Below are positions 1 to 7,583 of a stretch of DNA of 64,000 nucleotides, one piece after another; position 1 is the first letter of the stretch, and each line of letters opens with the position of its first letter. Position numbers and translations under genes: made by a program. This DNA is from Alphaproteobacteria bacterium (GTDB lineage Bacteria; Pseudomonadota; Alphaproteobacteria; JAUHZY01): assembly GCA_030425825.1 (NCBI GenBank), contig JAUHZY010000001.1, positions 310,001-374,000 on the forward strand. Reading direction: 5' to 3'. Below the pieces are notes generated by a model. It did not search any database and had not been told where the DNA came from. It was given only the letters and a program-made list of their open reading frames with translations.

Positions 1-276
1 AATAAGGTCATTAACAGGCAGGCCATACCCACGATACCCCATCGCAATCTTTGCAACCAAACGCAGGTGAGATGTTACCAAGTGATGTGCTGCTTCAACA
101 TCACCATCTTCAGTCCATTTTTTAGCGTAATTAAATTCTTCTTCATGCGTCAAAATAGGGTATTTACGGATTTCTTGTAGGTAACGGTTTAGGTCACCCT
201 CAACAATTAAATGTCCCGCAGATCCGCGTGACGTTTTTTTAGTTAAAGCCGTAGATGTACCAGTAGATTGAGTCAT
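1..276 (-). CDS. rpoH: RNA polymerase sigma-32 factor RpoH, N-terminal part (cut by window edge)
   Basis: Only the first 92 residues are in the window. The segment LIVEGDLNRYLQEIRKYP followed by TSHLRLVAKIAMGYRGYG is the sigma-70 region 1.2/2.1 block typical of heat-shock sigma factors. A strong Shine-Dalgarno (GGAGG, 286-290) lies upstream of the ATG at 274-276, and a consensus promoter lies at 362-390. RpoH directs core RNA polymerase to heat-shock promoters. The family assignment is from recognised motifs. The alphaproteobacterial paralogues (RpoH1/RpoH2) cannot be told apart from this fragment. Confidence 0.9.
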   Translation of the reverse strand, partial: MTQSTGTSTALTKKTSRGSAGHLIVEGDLNRYLQEIRKYPILTHEEEFNYAKKWTEDGDVEAAHHLVTSHLRLVAKIAMGYRGYGLPVNDLI

Positions 277-361
277 GTTCTATCCTCCAAAATCCCATAC
301 AGTGATGGGGAATCTATCTTAACTAAGTTACCTAAAAAAACAATCTTTAAAACTTAAAATA

Positions 362-390
362 AATATAGGTATTATGATGGCAAATTGCAA
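362..390 (-). promoter_or_regulatory. Promoter of rpoH
   Basis: On the minus strand, TTGCAA (385-390) and TATATT (362-367) are separated by exactly 17 bp, a good vegetative sigma-70 match. The start point would be near 355, giving a leader of about 80 nt before the rpoH ATG. Confidence 0.6.
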
Positions 391-420
391 TACCCTAGTA
401 AAATAGTTGGGTATTTTTTT
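389..420 (+). terminator. Hairpin with T-run, oriented on the plus strand
   Basis: AATACCC (389-395) and GGGTATT (409-415) form a perfect 7-bp stem followed by a T-run to 420. The T-run makes it an intrinsic terminator for plus-strand RNA, although both neighbouring genes are on the minus strand. The left arm overlaps the -35 box of rpoH, so it may also fold in minus-strand read-through RNA from the upstream gene. Confidence 0.45.
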
Positions 421-1834
421 AATTTCTTTGGAACGATCTGTCATAAGCTTGCGCCGCCTGACGTGCATTTGAAAAGTTTTTATTCAATTCGCCCGCCCAT
501 TTCATTATCATCATTTGACGATTGGATTCATTAGGATTCTGATTGATCTTTTGAATAGGTGATGCATCACCTATTTTAACACTTTCTTGTGCGTTAAATG
601 AGAGGTTAGTTGTTAGGGAGGTTGGTGAGCTCACTAATTGCTTTCTCTTCGCGCTAATGATTTTTTTCTCTTTAGCAATAATGTGTTTGAAAACAATTTT
701 TTCATCACCGTCAATCAAACTTTGTGCAAGCTTTGTAGCCTTTTTAATGGCATTTCCGTGCAGTCCTTCAAGTGTTAAGGTCTGTGTTTCAGACACATCT
801 CTTGTATTATAGTGTGCGCCAGATTGTGTGGCCTGGGACGCATCTACGATCTCTGGTGTTTTTTCTCCTTGTTTAAGCCGTATAAAAAAACTACCCCAAA
901 ACCTTACAAAAGAAGTGCGGCTTCCATTTCTCTTGACGGTGACTTTTTGATTGTATTGTTTGTCTTTTCCTTGTTTTCCGTAATCTATAACAAGTGCTTC
1001 ACCGGGATGAAATATTTTCCTGTAAAGGGCAAACCCCCAATGTGCATTTTGAGCAGCTTCTTCAGTTTTCTTGATGTCATTTGATGATGCTTTCCAATGC
1101 TGTTTAATTATTTCTTCTCCTTCTCTTGCTTTATGAACAATATCACCTTCAATATATTCAAAATTGTCTTTTGTCTTTCTTATAAACTCTTCTAAGGCCG
1201 CAAATGTATTGATGTTTTTGATGCTTTCAGGTTCTTCTAAGCCTTGTTGTTTTCTGACTTTTTTTAATAAATGTTTTATGAAAGATTTTTCACCATCAAG
1301 AGTAAATGACTCGATTCTTTTTCTAGCTTTGTGGCATTCATCCTTATGAGTTCCTTCAATTAAAGTAACTCCAGTCTTTGTAAGGTTTCTCATGCCTGAA
1401 AAATCTGCATTTTCTAACAGAACAATCCCTTGGTTCGTTGCATGATTTTTTGTATCAATATCAAACATATAAAAGAAATTTTCTGTAATGTGTGAAAAGC
1501 AGGTTTTTAAACCACTATTTACTTGGAATAATGTTAAGTCAAAATATCCGGATTCTTGTTCTTCACCATAATAAGTGACAGCACCTTTTGAACTTATGTT
1601 GTGTTGAATAAGAAAAGTGCCAGTCTCTATGTTTTTTACGTTCTCTGAGATTTTTTTTGTGTCGTTTCCATTTCTTTTCCATTTTTGGCTAGTGATTGAT
1701 TCCCCATCATTTTGTACAACGTCTATATGTTGAGGGTAGTATTGGAAGCTAATGGATAGTTTTTGTTGAGGAGTAAGGTGTTTTACATACTCTTCAAGAC
1801 TTTTATAATCAGAAAATTCTCTTATATCTCTCAT
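419..1834 (-). CDS. Unknown protein with an internal tandem duplication
   Basis: 471 residues, no signal peptide or membrane segment, function not recognised. The protein is two copies of one unit, about residues 1-203 and 204-400. WKRNGNDTKKISENVKN in the first matches WKASSNDIKKTEEAAQN in the second. LIEGTHKDECHKARKR with the following DGEKSFIKHLLKK matches LEGLHGNAIKKATKL with DGDEKIVFKHIIAK. The C-terminal 70 residues are polar and low-complexity. It lies upstream of rpoH on the same strand. General style (long, polar, beta-rich stretches, no known domain) resembles the unknown proteins at 11711 and 13728, but direct homology to them is not shown. Confidence 0.7.
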   Translation of the reverse strand: MRDIREFSDYKSLEEYVKHLTPQQKLSISFQYYPQHIDVVQNDGESITSQKWKRNGNDTKKISENVKNIETGTFLIQHNISSKGAVTYYGEEQESGYFDLTLFQVNSGLKTCFSHITENFFYMFDIDTKNHATNQGIVLLENADFSGMRNLTKTGVTLIEGTHKDECHKARKRIESFTLDGEKSFIKHLLKKVRKQQGLEEPESIKNINTFAALEEFIRKTKDNFEYIEGDIVHKAREGEEIIKQHWKASSNDIKKTEEAAQNAHWGFALYRKIFHPGEALVIDYGKQGKDKQYNQKVTVKRNGSRTSFVRFWGSFFIRLKQGEKTPEIVDASQATQSGAHYNTRDVSETQTLTLEGLHGNAIKKATKLAQSLIDGDEKIVFKHIIAKEKKIISAKRKQLVSSPTSLTTNLSFNAQESVKIGDASPIQKINQNPNESNRQMMIMKWAGELNKNFSNARQAAQAYDRSFQRN

Positions 1835-1948
1835 TCTTTGTGCCTTCTTTTTTTCTTAATTCTAGCCTTTAATTCCAATTTGTCAACAATTGATCCTTTC
1901 GGAAACTTACAAGGTTGTTTTTTAATCGTTTTTTATTGGAAAAACCCC

Positions 1949-1977
1949 TTGCGAGGGGGGAGGGAACATGCTATAAG
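1949..1977 (+). promoter_or_regulatory. Promoter of the rpsB-tsf operon, with leader
   Basis: TTGCGA (1949-1954) and TATAAG (1972-1977) are separated by 17 bp. The predicted leader of about 115 nt begins with a small hairpin (TCCCC 1983-1987 with GGGGA 1998-2002). In other bacteria S2 represses its own operon through the leader RNA. Whether this leader does so is inference. Confidence 0.6.
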
Positions 1978-2099
1978 ACCGCTCCCCTCAATGTTGTGGG
2001 GAAATACACATGTAAAAGTAAAATGATCCAGTGGTTCTTCGGAATGCACTAAAAAACAAACTTTTACAGAGGCTTAACTGGAGATAAGGAGATAAAGCA

Positions 2100-3125
2100 A
2101 TGACTTTACCATCATTTACTATGCGAGAACTATTAGAAGCAGGTGTTCACTTTGGTCACCACACACGCCGTTGGAACCCGAAAATGGAAAAATTCATTTT
2201 TGGTGAGCGTGATAACACACACATTATTAACCTAGATCTTACAGTGCCAATGCTGCACCGTTCATTACAAGCAATTTATGAAGTTGCTTCAAGTGGCGGT
2301 CGTGTTCTTTTTGTTGGAACAAAACGTCAAGCGTCTGGCCCTATTGCAGAAGCTGCAAAAAAATGTGGTCAGTATTTTGTGAATCACCGTTGGTTGGGTG
2401 GTATGTTGACGAATTGGTCGACTGTTTCAAAGTCAATCAAAAAACTGAAAGAGCTGGAAGAAGTTCTGAATAGTGAATCAGCTGCTGCATTGACAAAGAA
2501 AGAAGTTTTGAACCTTACACGTAGCCAAGAAAAACTTGAAAAGACACTTGGTGGAATTCGTGAGATGGGTGGGTCTCCAGATATGTTGGTTATTCTTGAT
2601 GTAAATAAAGAAGACCTTGCGTTGAATGAAGCAAATGTTTTGGGTATTCCTGTGGTTGCAATCGTTGATACGAATTGTTCACCAGACGGTATTACATATC
2701 CAATTCCTGGGAATGATGACGCTGTTAAGTCAATTAACTTGTATCTAGATCTTTTCTCACAGACGATTTTGCAAGGTATGCGTAAGCAAATGGTTGCAAC
2801 GAAAAAAGATATTGGTGAGATGGAAAACCCACCAGTAGAAAAGCTTGATGACGCTTCAAACAAAAAAGAAGCTGATGCAAAAGCAGAAGAAAAAAAGGAA
2901 GAGAAGAAGCCTGCTAAAAAAGCAGCTCCTAAGAAAACAGCAACAAAAAAAGCAGCTGCGGATAAGAAAAAAGAAGAAGTAAAAGAAGAAAAGAAAGCAC
3001 CCGCAAAGAAGGCCACGAAAAAGGCAGCTGCATCTAAAGAAGATGCTCCTAAAAAAGCACCTGCAAAAAAGGCAGCTCCTAAAAAAGCAGCCAAAAAAGC
3101 AGATGAAGAAAAAGCATCTAAGTAA
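2100..3125 (+). CDS. rpsB: 30S ribosomal protein S2 with a long Lys/Ala-rich C-terminal tail
   Basis: Residues 1-235 carry the S2 signatures: [20 protein letters not shown] at the N-terminus and [20 protein letters not shown] near residue 195. The family is usually about 240-260 residues long, whereas this protein has 341. The last 95 or so residues are repeats of KKAAPKK/KKAPAKK type, like histone H1 or the tails of some bacterial nucleoid proteins. S2 is assembled late on the small subunit and is needed for S1 binding. The ATG follows a GGAGATAAAG Shine-Dalgarno. First gene of the rpsB-tsf pair, with a hairpin attenuator between them. Confidence 0.95.
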   Translation: MTLPSFTMRELLEAGVHFGHHTRRWNPKMEKFIFGERDNTHIINLDLTVPMLHRSLQAIYEVASSGGRVLFVGTKRQASGPIAEAAKKCGQYFVNHRWLGGMLTNWSTVSKSIKKLKELEEVLNSESAAALTKKEVLNLTRSQEKLEKTLGGIREMGGSPDMLVILDVNKEDLALNEANVLGIPVVAIVDTNCSPDGITYPIPGNDDAVKSINLYLDLFSQTILQGMRKQMVATKKDIGEMENPPVEKLDDASNKKEADAKAEEKKEEKKPAKKAAPKKTATKKAAADKKKEEVKEEKKAPAKKATKKAAASKEDAPKKAPAKKAAPKKAAKKADEEKASK

Positions 3126-3133
3126 GTTGTTTA

Positions 3134-3168
3134 GAAGGGCGGTCGCGCTGACATGCCCTTCATTTTTA
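3134..3168 (+). terminator. rpsB-tsf intergenic hairpin
   Basis: GAAGGGC (3134-3140) and GCCCTTC (3155-3161) form a perfect 7-bp stem with a 14-nt loop, followed by ATTTTTAT. The short T-run suggests a partial terminator that lowers tsf relative to rpsB, as is known for this gene pair elsewhere. Confidence 0.65.
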
Positions 3169-3197
3169 TCAGAAATTAATTAAGAAAAGGTGAAGCT

Positions 3198-4124
3198 ATG
3201 TCTGAAATTACAGCAGCAAAAGTAAAAGAACTTCGTGAAAAATCTGGCGCGGGGATGATGGATTGTAAAAAAGCACTTACAGAAGCAGGTGGCGATATGG
3301 ACGCGGCTGTTGATTGGTTGCGTAAAAAAGGTCTGTCTGCAGCAGAAAAGAAATCTAGCCGTGTGGCTTCAGAAGGTCTTGTCGGTGTTATGACATCTGG
3401 CACAAAAGGTGCCGTGATCGAGGTGAATTCTGAAACAGATTTCGTATCACGTAATGACAAATTTCAAGATCTTGTTAAAAACTTAACGCAGGTAGCGCTA
3501 GATCAAGAAGGTGATGTTGACGCTGTTAAAACAGCAACTTACCCAGGTACTTCTCACGCTGTGACAGAAGAGATGACAAACGCAATCGCTACGATTGGCG
3601 AGAACATGAATATTCGTCGTTCGACGGCATTGTCTGTAAATAGTGGTGTTGTTGTTAGCTATATTCACGGTCAGGTTACCGAAGGTATGGGTAAGATTGG
3701 TGTTCTTGTTGCGCTGGAATCAACAGGTGATGCTGCAAAGCTGGAAGCTGTTGGAAAGCAAATTGCAATGCATATCGCAGCAACAAACCCACAAGCTTTG
3801 AACCGTGAAGGCGTTGATGCAGAATTGCTTGAGCGTGAAAAATCTGTTCTGCGTGATCAAGCGAAGGCAAGTGGTAAGCCTGACGAAATCATTGAAAAAA
3901 TGATGGAAGGTCGTTTGCGTAAGTTCTATGAAGAAATCGTTCTTTTGGATCAAACATTCGTTATCGATGGCGAAACAAGAATTTCAAAAGTCGTTGAAAA
4001 TGCTGCGAAAGATGCTGGCGCAGATGTAACCCTAACAGGCTTTACACGTTTTGCACTTGGTGAAGGCATTGAAAAAGAAGAAACAGATTTCGCCGCAGAA
4101 GTTGCTGAGCAACTCGCTGGCTAA
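3198..4124 (+). CDS. tsf: Elongation factor Ts
   Basis: 308 residues, normal length. The N-terminal UBA-like module is clear ([19 protein letters not shown]), followed by the core signature [14 protein letters not shown], with the dimerisation domain toward the C-terminus. EF-Ts catalyses GDP-GTP exchange on EF-Tu in the cytoplasm. The Shine-Dalgarno is AAAGGTGA. It follows the rpsB hairpin and is closed by a terminator at 4153-4188. Confidence 0.97.
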   Translation: MSEITAAKVKELREKSGAGMMDCKKALTEAGGDMDAAVDWLRKKGLSAAEKKSSRVASEGLVGVMTSGTKGAVIEVNSETDFVSRNDKFQDLVKNLTQVALDQEGDVDAVKTATYPGTSHAVTEEMTNAIATIGENMNIRRSTALSVNSGVVVSYIHGQVTEGMGKIGVLVALESTGDAAKLEAVGKQIAMHIAATNPQALNREGVDAELLEREKSVLRDQAKASGKPDEIIEKMMEGRLRKFYEEIVLLDQTFVIDGETRISKVVENAAKDAGADVTLTGFTRFALGEGIEKEETDFAAEVAEQLAG

Positions 4125-4152
4125 TTCGTTTGAAAAAACTAATTCACAAAAA

Positions 4153-4188
4153 GGCTGCATGCTGTTAGATTGGCGTGCAGTCTTTTTT
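4153..4188 (+). terminator. Intrinsic terminator after tsf
   Basis: GGCTGCATGC (4153-4162) pairs with GCGTGCAGTC (4173-4182) over 10 bp with two G-T wobbles, followed by six T. It separates the rpsB-tsf unit from pyrH, whose ATG is only 17 nt downstream, so some read-through or a promoter inside tsf is likely. Confidence 0.75.
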
Positions 4189-4204
4189 GTATCTGGAGAA
4201 AAAA

Positions 4205-4921
4205 ATGAGCACAAAACCAGTTTATAAACGCATTATGTTAAAGCTGTCAGGGGAAGCCTTGATGGGGGATAAAGAAATTGGTTTAGACCCTGAGATTGTA
4301 GATCGCGTTGCAGGCGAAATCGCCGCTGTTTCTAAGCTTGGTGTTGAGGTTTGTTTGGTTGTTGGTGGTGGAAATATTTTTCGTGGTGTTTCTGGTGCTG
4401 CAAAAGGTATGGACCGTGTGTCTGCTGACCATATGGGGATGCTTGCCACGGTAATTAACGCGTTGGCGTTACAAAGTGCGCTAGAGCAACAAGGTATTGT
4501 AACACGTGTACAGTCTGCGATTACGATGAATACAATCTCTGAACCTTATATTCGACGCAAAGCAATGCGTCATATGAGTAAAGGACGTATTGTCATCTTT
4601 GCTGCGGGAACAGGAAACCCTTTCTTTACTACAGATAGTGCCGCTGCTTTGCGTGCTTCTGAGATGGGGTGTAACGCACTTTTCAAGGCGACAAAAGTTG
4701 ATGGTGTCTATACAGCCGATCCTGAGAAAGATCCAAGCGCAACAAGATATGATGAAGTGAGTTATCAAGACGTTATTGAGAAAAATTTGCAGGTTATGGA
4801 TACAGCAGCAATTGCACTTTGTCGTGAAAATAATATTCCAATGGTTATTTTTTCGATCCGTGAGGCAGGTGAGTTGGCGAAAGTTGTTTGTGGAAATGGT
4901 AAGTTCACACTTGTGAAATAG
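4205..4921 (+). CDS. pyrH: UMP kinase
   Basis: 238 residues, amino-acid-kinase fold. Visible are the phosphate-binding segment KLSGEAL, the glycine loop [10 protein letters not shown] and the nucleotide-binding stretch [14 protein letters not shown]. The enzyme converts UMP to UDP with ATP and is the bacterial hexameric type, unrelated to eukaryotic UMP/CMP kinase. The ATG at 4205 has GGAGAA 5 nt upstream. An in-frame ATG at 4175 lies inside the tsf terminator hairpin and was not used. Confidence 0.95.
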   Translation: MSTKPVYKRIMLKLSGEALMGDKEIGLDPEIVDRVAGEIAAVSKLGVEVCLVVGGGNIFRGVSGAAKGMDRVSADHMGMLATVINALALQSALEQQGIVTRVQSAITMNTISEPYIRRKAMRHMSKGRIVIFAAGTGNPFFTTDSAAALRASEMGCNALFKATKVDGVYTADPEKDPSATRYDEVSYQDVIEKNLQVMDTAAIALCRENNIPMVIFSIREAGELAKVVCGNGKFTLVK

Positions 4922-4949
4922 TAGATATATAAAACGATAGGGGTAAAAA

Positions 4950-5495
4950 ATGAAAGATGATCTAAGTAAAAGAATGGATGGTGCCGTTGAAGCTTTTAAG
5001 CGTGAGCTATCTGGTTTTCGCACAGGGCGTGCTTCGGTCAACTTGCTCGACAGCGTTGTTGTTGATGCTTATGGATCAAAAATGCCAATTAACCAAGTTG
5101 GCTCAGTAGGGGTTCCTGAACCACGCTTGCTAACAGTTCAAGTTTGGGATGCCGGTTTGATTGCAGCAACAGAAAAAGCTATTCGTGATTCTGATTTAGG
5201 GTTGAACCCTGCGGCTGAAGGAAATTTGATTCGTATACCACTACCGGAATTGAACGAAGAGCGTCGTAAAGAGCTTGTGAAAGTTGCTGGTAAGTCTGCC
5301 GAGAATGCTCGCATTTCTGTGCGTAACGTGCGTCGTGATGGCATGGATGACATTAAGAAACAAGAAAAAGATGGTGATATTTCGCAAGATGATGCGAAAA
5401 AACTGTCTGATGATGTTCAAAAGTTGACTGATGATCATGTGAAAAAAATTGATGAATTGCTTGCAAGTAAAGAGCAAGAAATTCTTCAAGTATAG
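4950..5495 (+). CDS. frr: Ribosome recycling factor
   Basis: 181 residues, close to the usual 185. The tRNA-mimicking helical domain includes [12 protein letters not shown] and the C-terminal helix bundle ends in [12 protein letters not shown]. With EF-G it splits post-termination ribosomes. It starts 28 nt after pyrH with an AGGGG Shine-Dalgarno, so pyrH, frr and uppS probably form one operon. Confidence 0.96.
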   Translation: MKDDLSKRMDGAVEAFKRELSGFRTGRASVNLLDSVVVDAYGSKMPINQVGSVGVPEPRLLTVQVWDAGLIAATEKAIRDSDLGLNPAAEGNLIRIPLPELNEERRKELVKVAGKSAENARISVRNVRRDGMDDIKKQEKDGDISQDDAKKLSDDVQKLTDDHVKKIDELLASKEQEILQV

Positions 5496-5516
5496 CATCT
5501 AGCAGGTCTTACACGT

Positions 5517-6188
5517 ATGTCAAATTCGATACCGCAGCATGTTGCAATTATCATGGATGGCAATGGTCGCTGGGCAGAAAAACGTCGATTACCAAGAACT
5601 GCAGGGCATCGTGAAGGTGCAAAGTCAGTGCAGCGTGTTGTGGATGCAGCATTGCTTTCAGGCGTTAAGTATTTGACACTGTTTGGTTTTTCTTCCGAAA
5701 ACTGGAATCGTGACCAAGAAGAAGTTAACGAATTAATGAGCCTGTTGCGCCGTTACTTAAAAAATGAAACCAAACAATTAATCGAAAAAGAAATCCGTTT
5801 TTCCGTTATTGGTGATCGTACGCGTCTAGAACAAGATATCGTAGACATGATTCAAAAAGCAGAAGCAGACTCTAGAAGCTTTGAGAAGCTGCACGTTGTT
5901 TTGGCATTAAGTTACGGAGGGCGTGATGAAATTATTCGTGCCTGTCAGAAAATGGAAGGCGATGTGACGGCTGAAAGGTTCGAAGCTGCACTTGATACCG
6001 CAGGCATTCCTGATCCAGACCTTCTTGTGCGTACAAGCGGTGAACAGCGTATCAGTAATTTCTTGTTGTGGCAGATGGCTTACACAGAGCTATATTTCAC
6101 AGACACATTATGGCCAGATTTCGGTGAAAAAGACTTTGAAGCAGCTTTGCAAGATTATCAAAGTCGTCACCGACGATTTGGGAAATAG
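5517..6188 (+). CDS. uppS: Undecaprenyl diphosphate synthase (cis-prenyltransferase)
   Basis: 223 residues. The signature IIMDGNGRWAEKRRLPRTAG with GHREG (catalytic Asp, diphosphate-binding Arg) is at the N-terminus, and RTSGEQRISNFLLWQ lies near residue 175. It adds isopentenyl units to farnesyl diphosphate to make the C55 carrier of peptidoglycan and O-antigen synthesis. It ends 2 nt before the convergent Hpt gene. In most alphaproteobacteria cdsA would follow directly; here it is 4.5 kb away. Confidence 0.96.
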   Translation: MSNSIPQHVAIIMDGNGRWAEKRRLPRTAGHREGAKSVQRVVDAALLSGVKYLTLFGFSSENWNRDQEEVNELMSLLRRYLKNETKQLIEKEIRFSVIGDRTRLEQDIVDMIQKAEADSRSFEKLHVVLALSYGGRDEIIRACQKMEGDVTAERFEAALDTAGIPDPDLLVRTSGEQRISNFLLWQMAYTELYFTDTLWPDFGEKDFEAALQDYQSRHRRFGK

Positions 6189-6190
6189 GT

Positions 6191-6523
6191 CTAATGTAGT
6201 CCTTCTAAGAAAACCTTAACGGCACTGTATTCAGCTTTTATCTTTTCTAGTAATGTTGTTTTTTCGGCAGCTGACATATCTTGTCCTTCTTGTGCGTCTT
6301 TACACATTTGTCCTAGCTTGTCTGCGCCAAGGTTCAGCGCTGTGCCTTTGAAAGCATGTGCATTTGAGCGCCAAATCTCATTTTCACCGTCGACACAATT
6401 GCTTTCCATTGCTGTAATGCATTCTTCAGAAGATGAAAAGAACTCCTCAAAAAGTTCTTTTTCCAGCTCGACATCGCCATCTGTCATCTCACGAAAATTT
6501 GTTAGGTCAATTACATCTGTCAT
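6191..6523 (-). CDS. Histidine phosphotransfer (Hpt) protein
   Basis: 110 residues, a single Hpt domain. The phosphorylatable His lies in AHAFKGTALNLGA, the classical H-x-x-K-G-x-x-x-x-L/I-G-A motif. ATG at 6521-6523 is preceded by a near-perfect GGAGGA. It lies 13 nt downstream of the response regulator at 6537 and is surely co-transcribed with it. Its likely role is to shuttle phosphate between the REC domains of the neighbouring hybrid kinase and a response regulator. Confidence 0.88.
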   Translation of the reverse strand: MTDVIDLTNFREMTDGDVELEKELFEEFFSSSEECITAMESNCVDGENEIWRSNAHAFKGTALNLGADKLGQMCKDAQEGQDMSAAEKTTLLEKIKAEYSAVKVFLEGLH

Positions 6524-6536
6524 TATTTCCTCCTGA

Positions 6537-7418
6537 TTATTTGTGGGCTTTAAAATTTTCAATGCTCTGTAAAATCTTTTGTTTACTATATGGTTTTAAA
6601 ATAAAGCCTTGCACTTTGTTCTGTTTTGCAAGTGTTACATCTTTCATGTGATTGTTTGCTGTGACCATGACAAGGTAGGATTTAGGATCAGATTCGCGAA
6701 ATAGTTTTGCCAGCGAATGACCATCAGTATCGGGAAGCTCAATATCTAGAAATGTTATGTCTGGCGCGTGTGTTGCGTATAAGGTAATAGCCTCTCGCCC
6801 ATTCTTGGCAACGTGGCATTTATACTGACTGCTTAGGACGCTTAAGATTAATTTGCATGAAAAAACCTGATCTTCCACAATTAAAATTTCTGGCGCTGTA
6901 CGGCTTTCGCGATCAAAAATATTTTTGATTAGCAGGTTGAGCTGCTCTGGAGAGAATTTTGCAGATATTTTCTCAACAGGGATATGTTTGGCAATTGTTG
7001 TTTTGCGTGCGGGCTCTTCAATGGCTCCCATGGCTTTTAATTTTTTGCGACACTCTATACGTAGCTCTTCGCCATGTGCGTGCGAGTCATAAAGTTGGAA
7101 AAAATTTCCTGGCAAGTCATCATAGTTTCTTTCTTTACAGTATCTTTTTGCCATTTCTTCAAAGGTTGATATCACGTCTTTTGCAGCGCCTTTCCATTGT
7201 AAAAAAAGATCACCATCTTCGCAGTAGAAAATTTTTCCTTCACGGTCTTTTAGAAGTTCTTTTCCTGTAAAAAGAACGAAATCTTCATCTGGAGGGGTGA
7301 GGCCTAGTAAAGAAAAACGACACTGAAAAAAGTTTCGATTCAAAGACTTGCCGGTAATATCTTCAAGATTGTGAATGATTTGTTTTTCGGCATCTATGGC
7401 AATGATTTGTATTAACAT
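6537..7418 (-). CDS. Response regulator with an unknown N-terminal sensor-like domain
   Basis: 293 residues. Residues 1-125 form a compact domain without a recognised family and contain KIFYCEDGDLFLQWKG. Residues 175-290 are a REC domain: acidic pocket IVEDQ, phospho-acceptor in FLDIELPDTDG, VMVTAN, and the conserved Lys in FILKPYS. There is no DNA-binding or enzymatic output domain, so it is a relay or adaptor component. Convergent with uppS through the downstream Hpt gene and divergent from the hybrid kinase at 7584. Confidence 0.85.
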   Translation of the reverse strand: MLIQIIAIDAEKQIIHNLEDITGKSLNRNFFQCRFSLLGLTPPDEDFVLFTGKELLKDREGKIFYCEDGDLFLQWKGAAKDVISTFEEMAKRYCKERNYDDLPGNFFQLYDSHAHGEELRIECRKKLKAMGAIEEPARKTTIAKHIPVEKISAKFSPEQLNLLIKNIFDRESRTAPEILIVEDQVFSCKLILSVLSSQYKCHVAKNGREAITLYATHAPDITFLDIELPDTDGHSLAKLFRESDPKSYLVMVTANNHMKDVTLAKQNKVQGFILKPYSKQKILQSIENFKAHK

Positions 7419-7583
7419 TCTTTCACTTTACCCTTGTAAATTGTATCTACTATGCGCAGTCTCTACCATAGGGTGATTCATTGCATGTTGTATCATGTTT
7501 TGGGATGATTACAAAAACACAATTTTTTGTAGGTTGCAAGCTTGCGACATCCAGTTCTTGGATTGAACGAAGGAAGTGAAGAG

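Noticed and set aside
1983-2099. Riboswitch upstream of rpsB
   Set aside because: Only one small hairpin is seen and no known aptamer pattern; a protein-binding leader remains possible.
2384-3094. Long minus-strand open frame opposite rpsB
   Set aside because: Phe/Ala/Ser-rich shadow of the Lys/Ala repeats of the S2 tail.
4175-4204. Upstream start of pyrH
   Set aside because: It lies within the tsf terminator hairpin and adds ten residues absent from the family; the ATG at 4205 has a good Shine-Dalgarno.
4481-5041. 186-codon minus-strand frame over pyrH and frr
   Set aside because: Overlaps two certain genes fully and has no recognisable domain.
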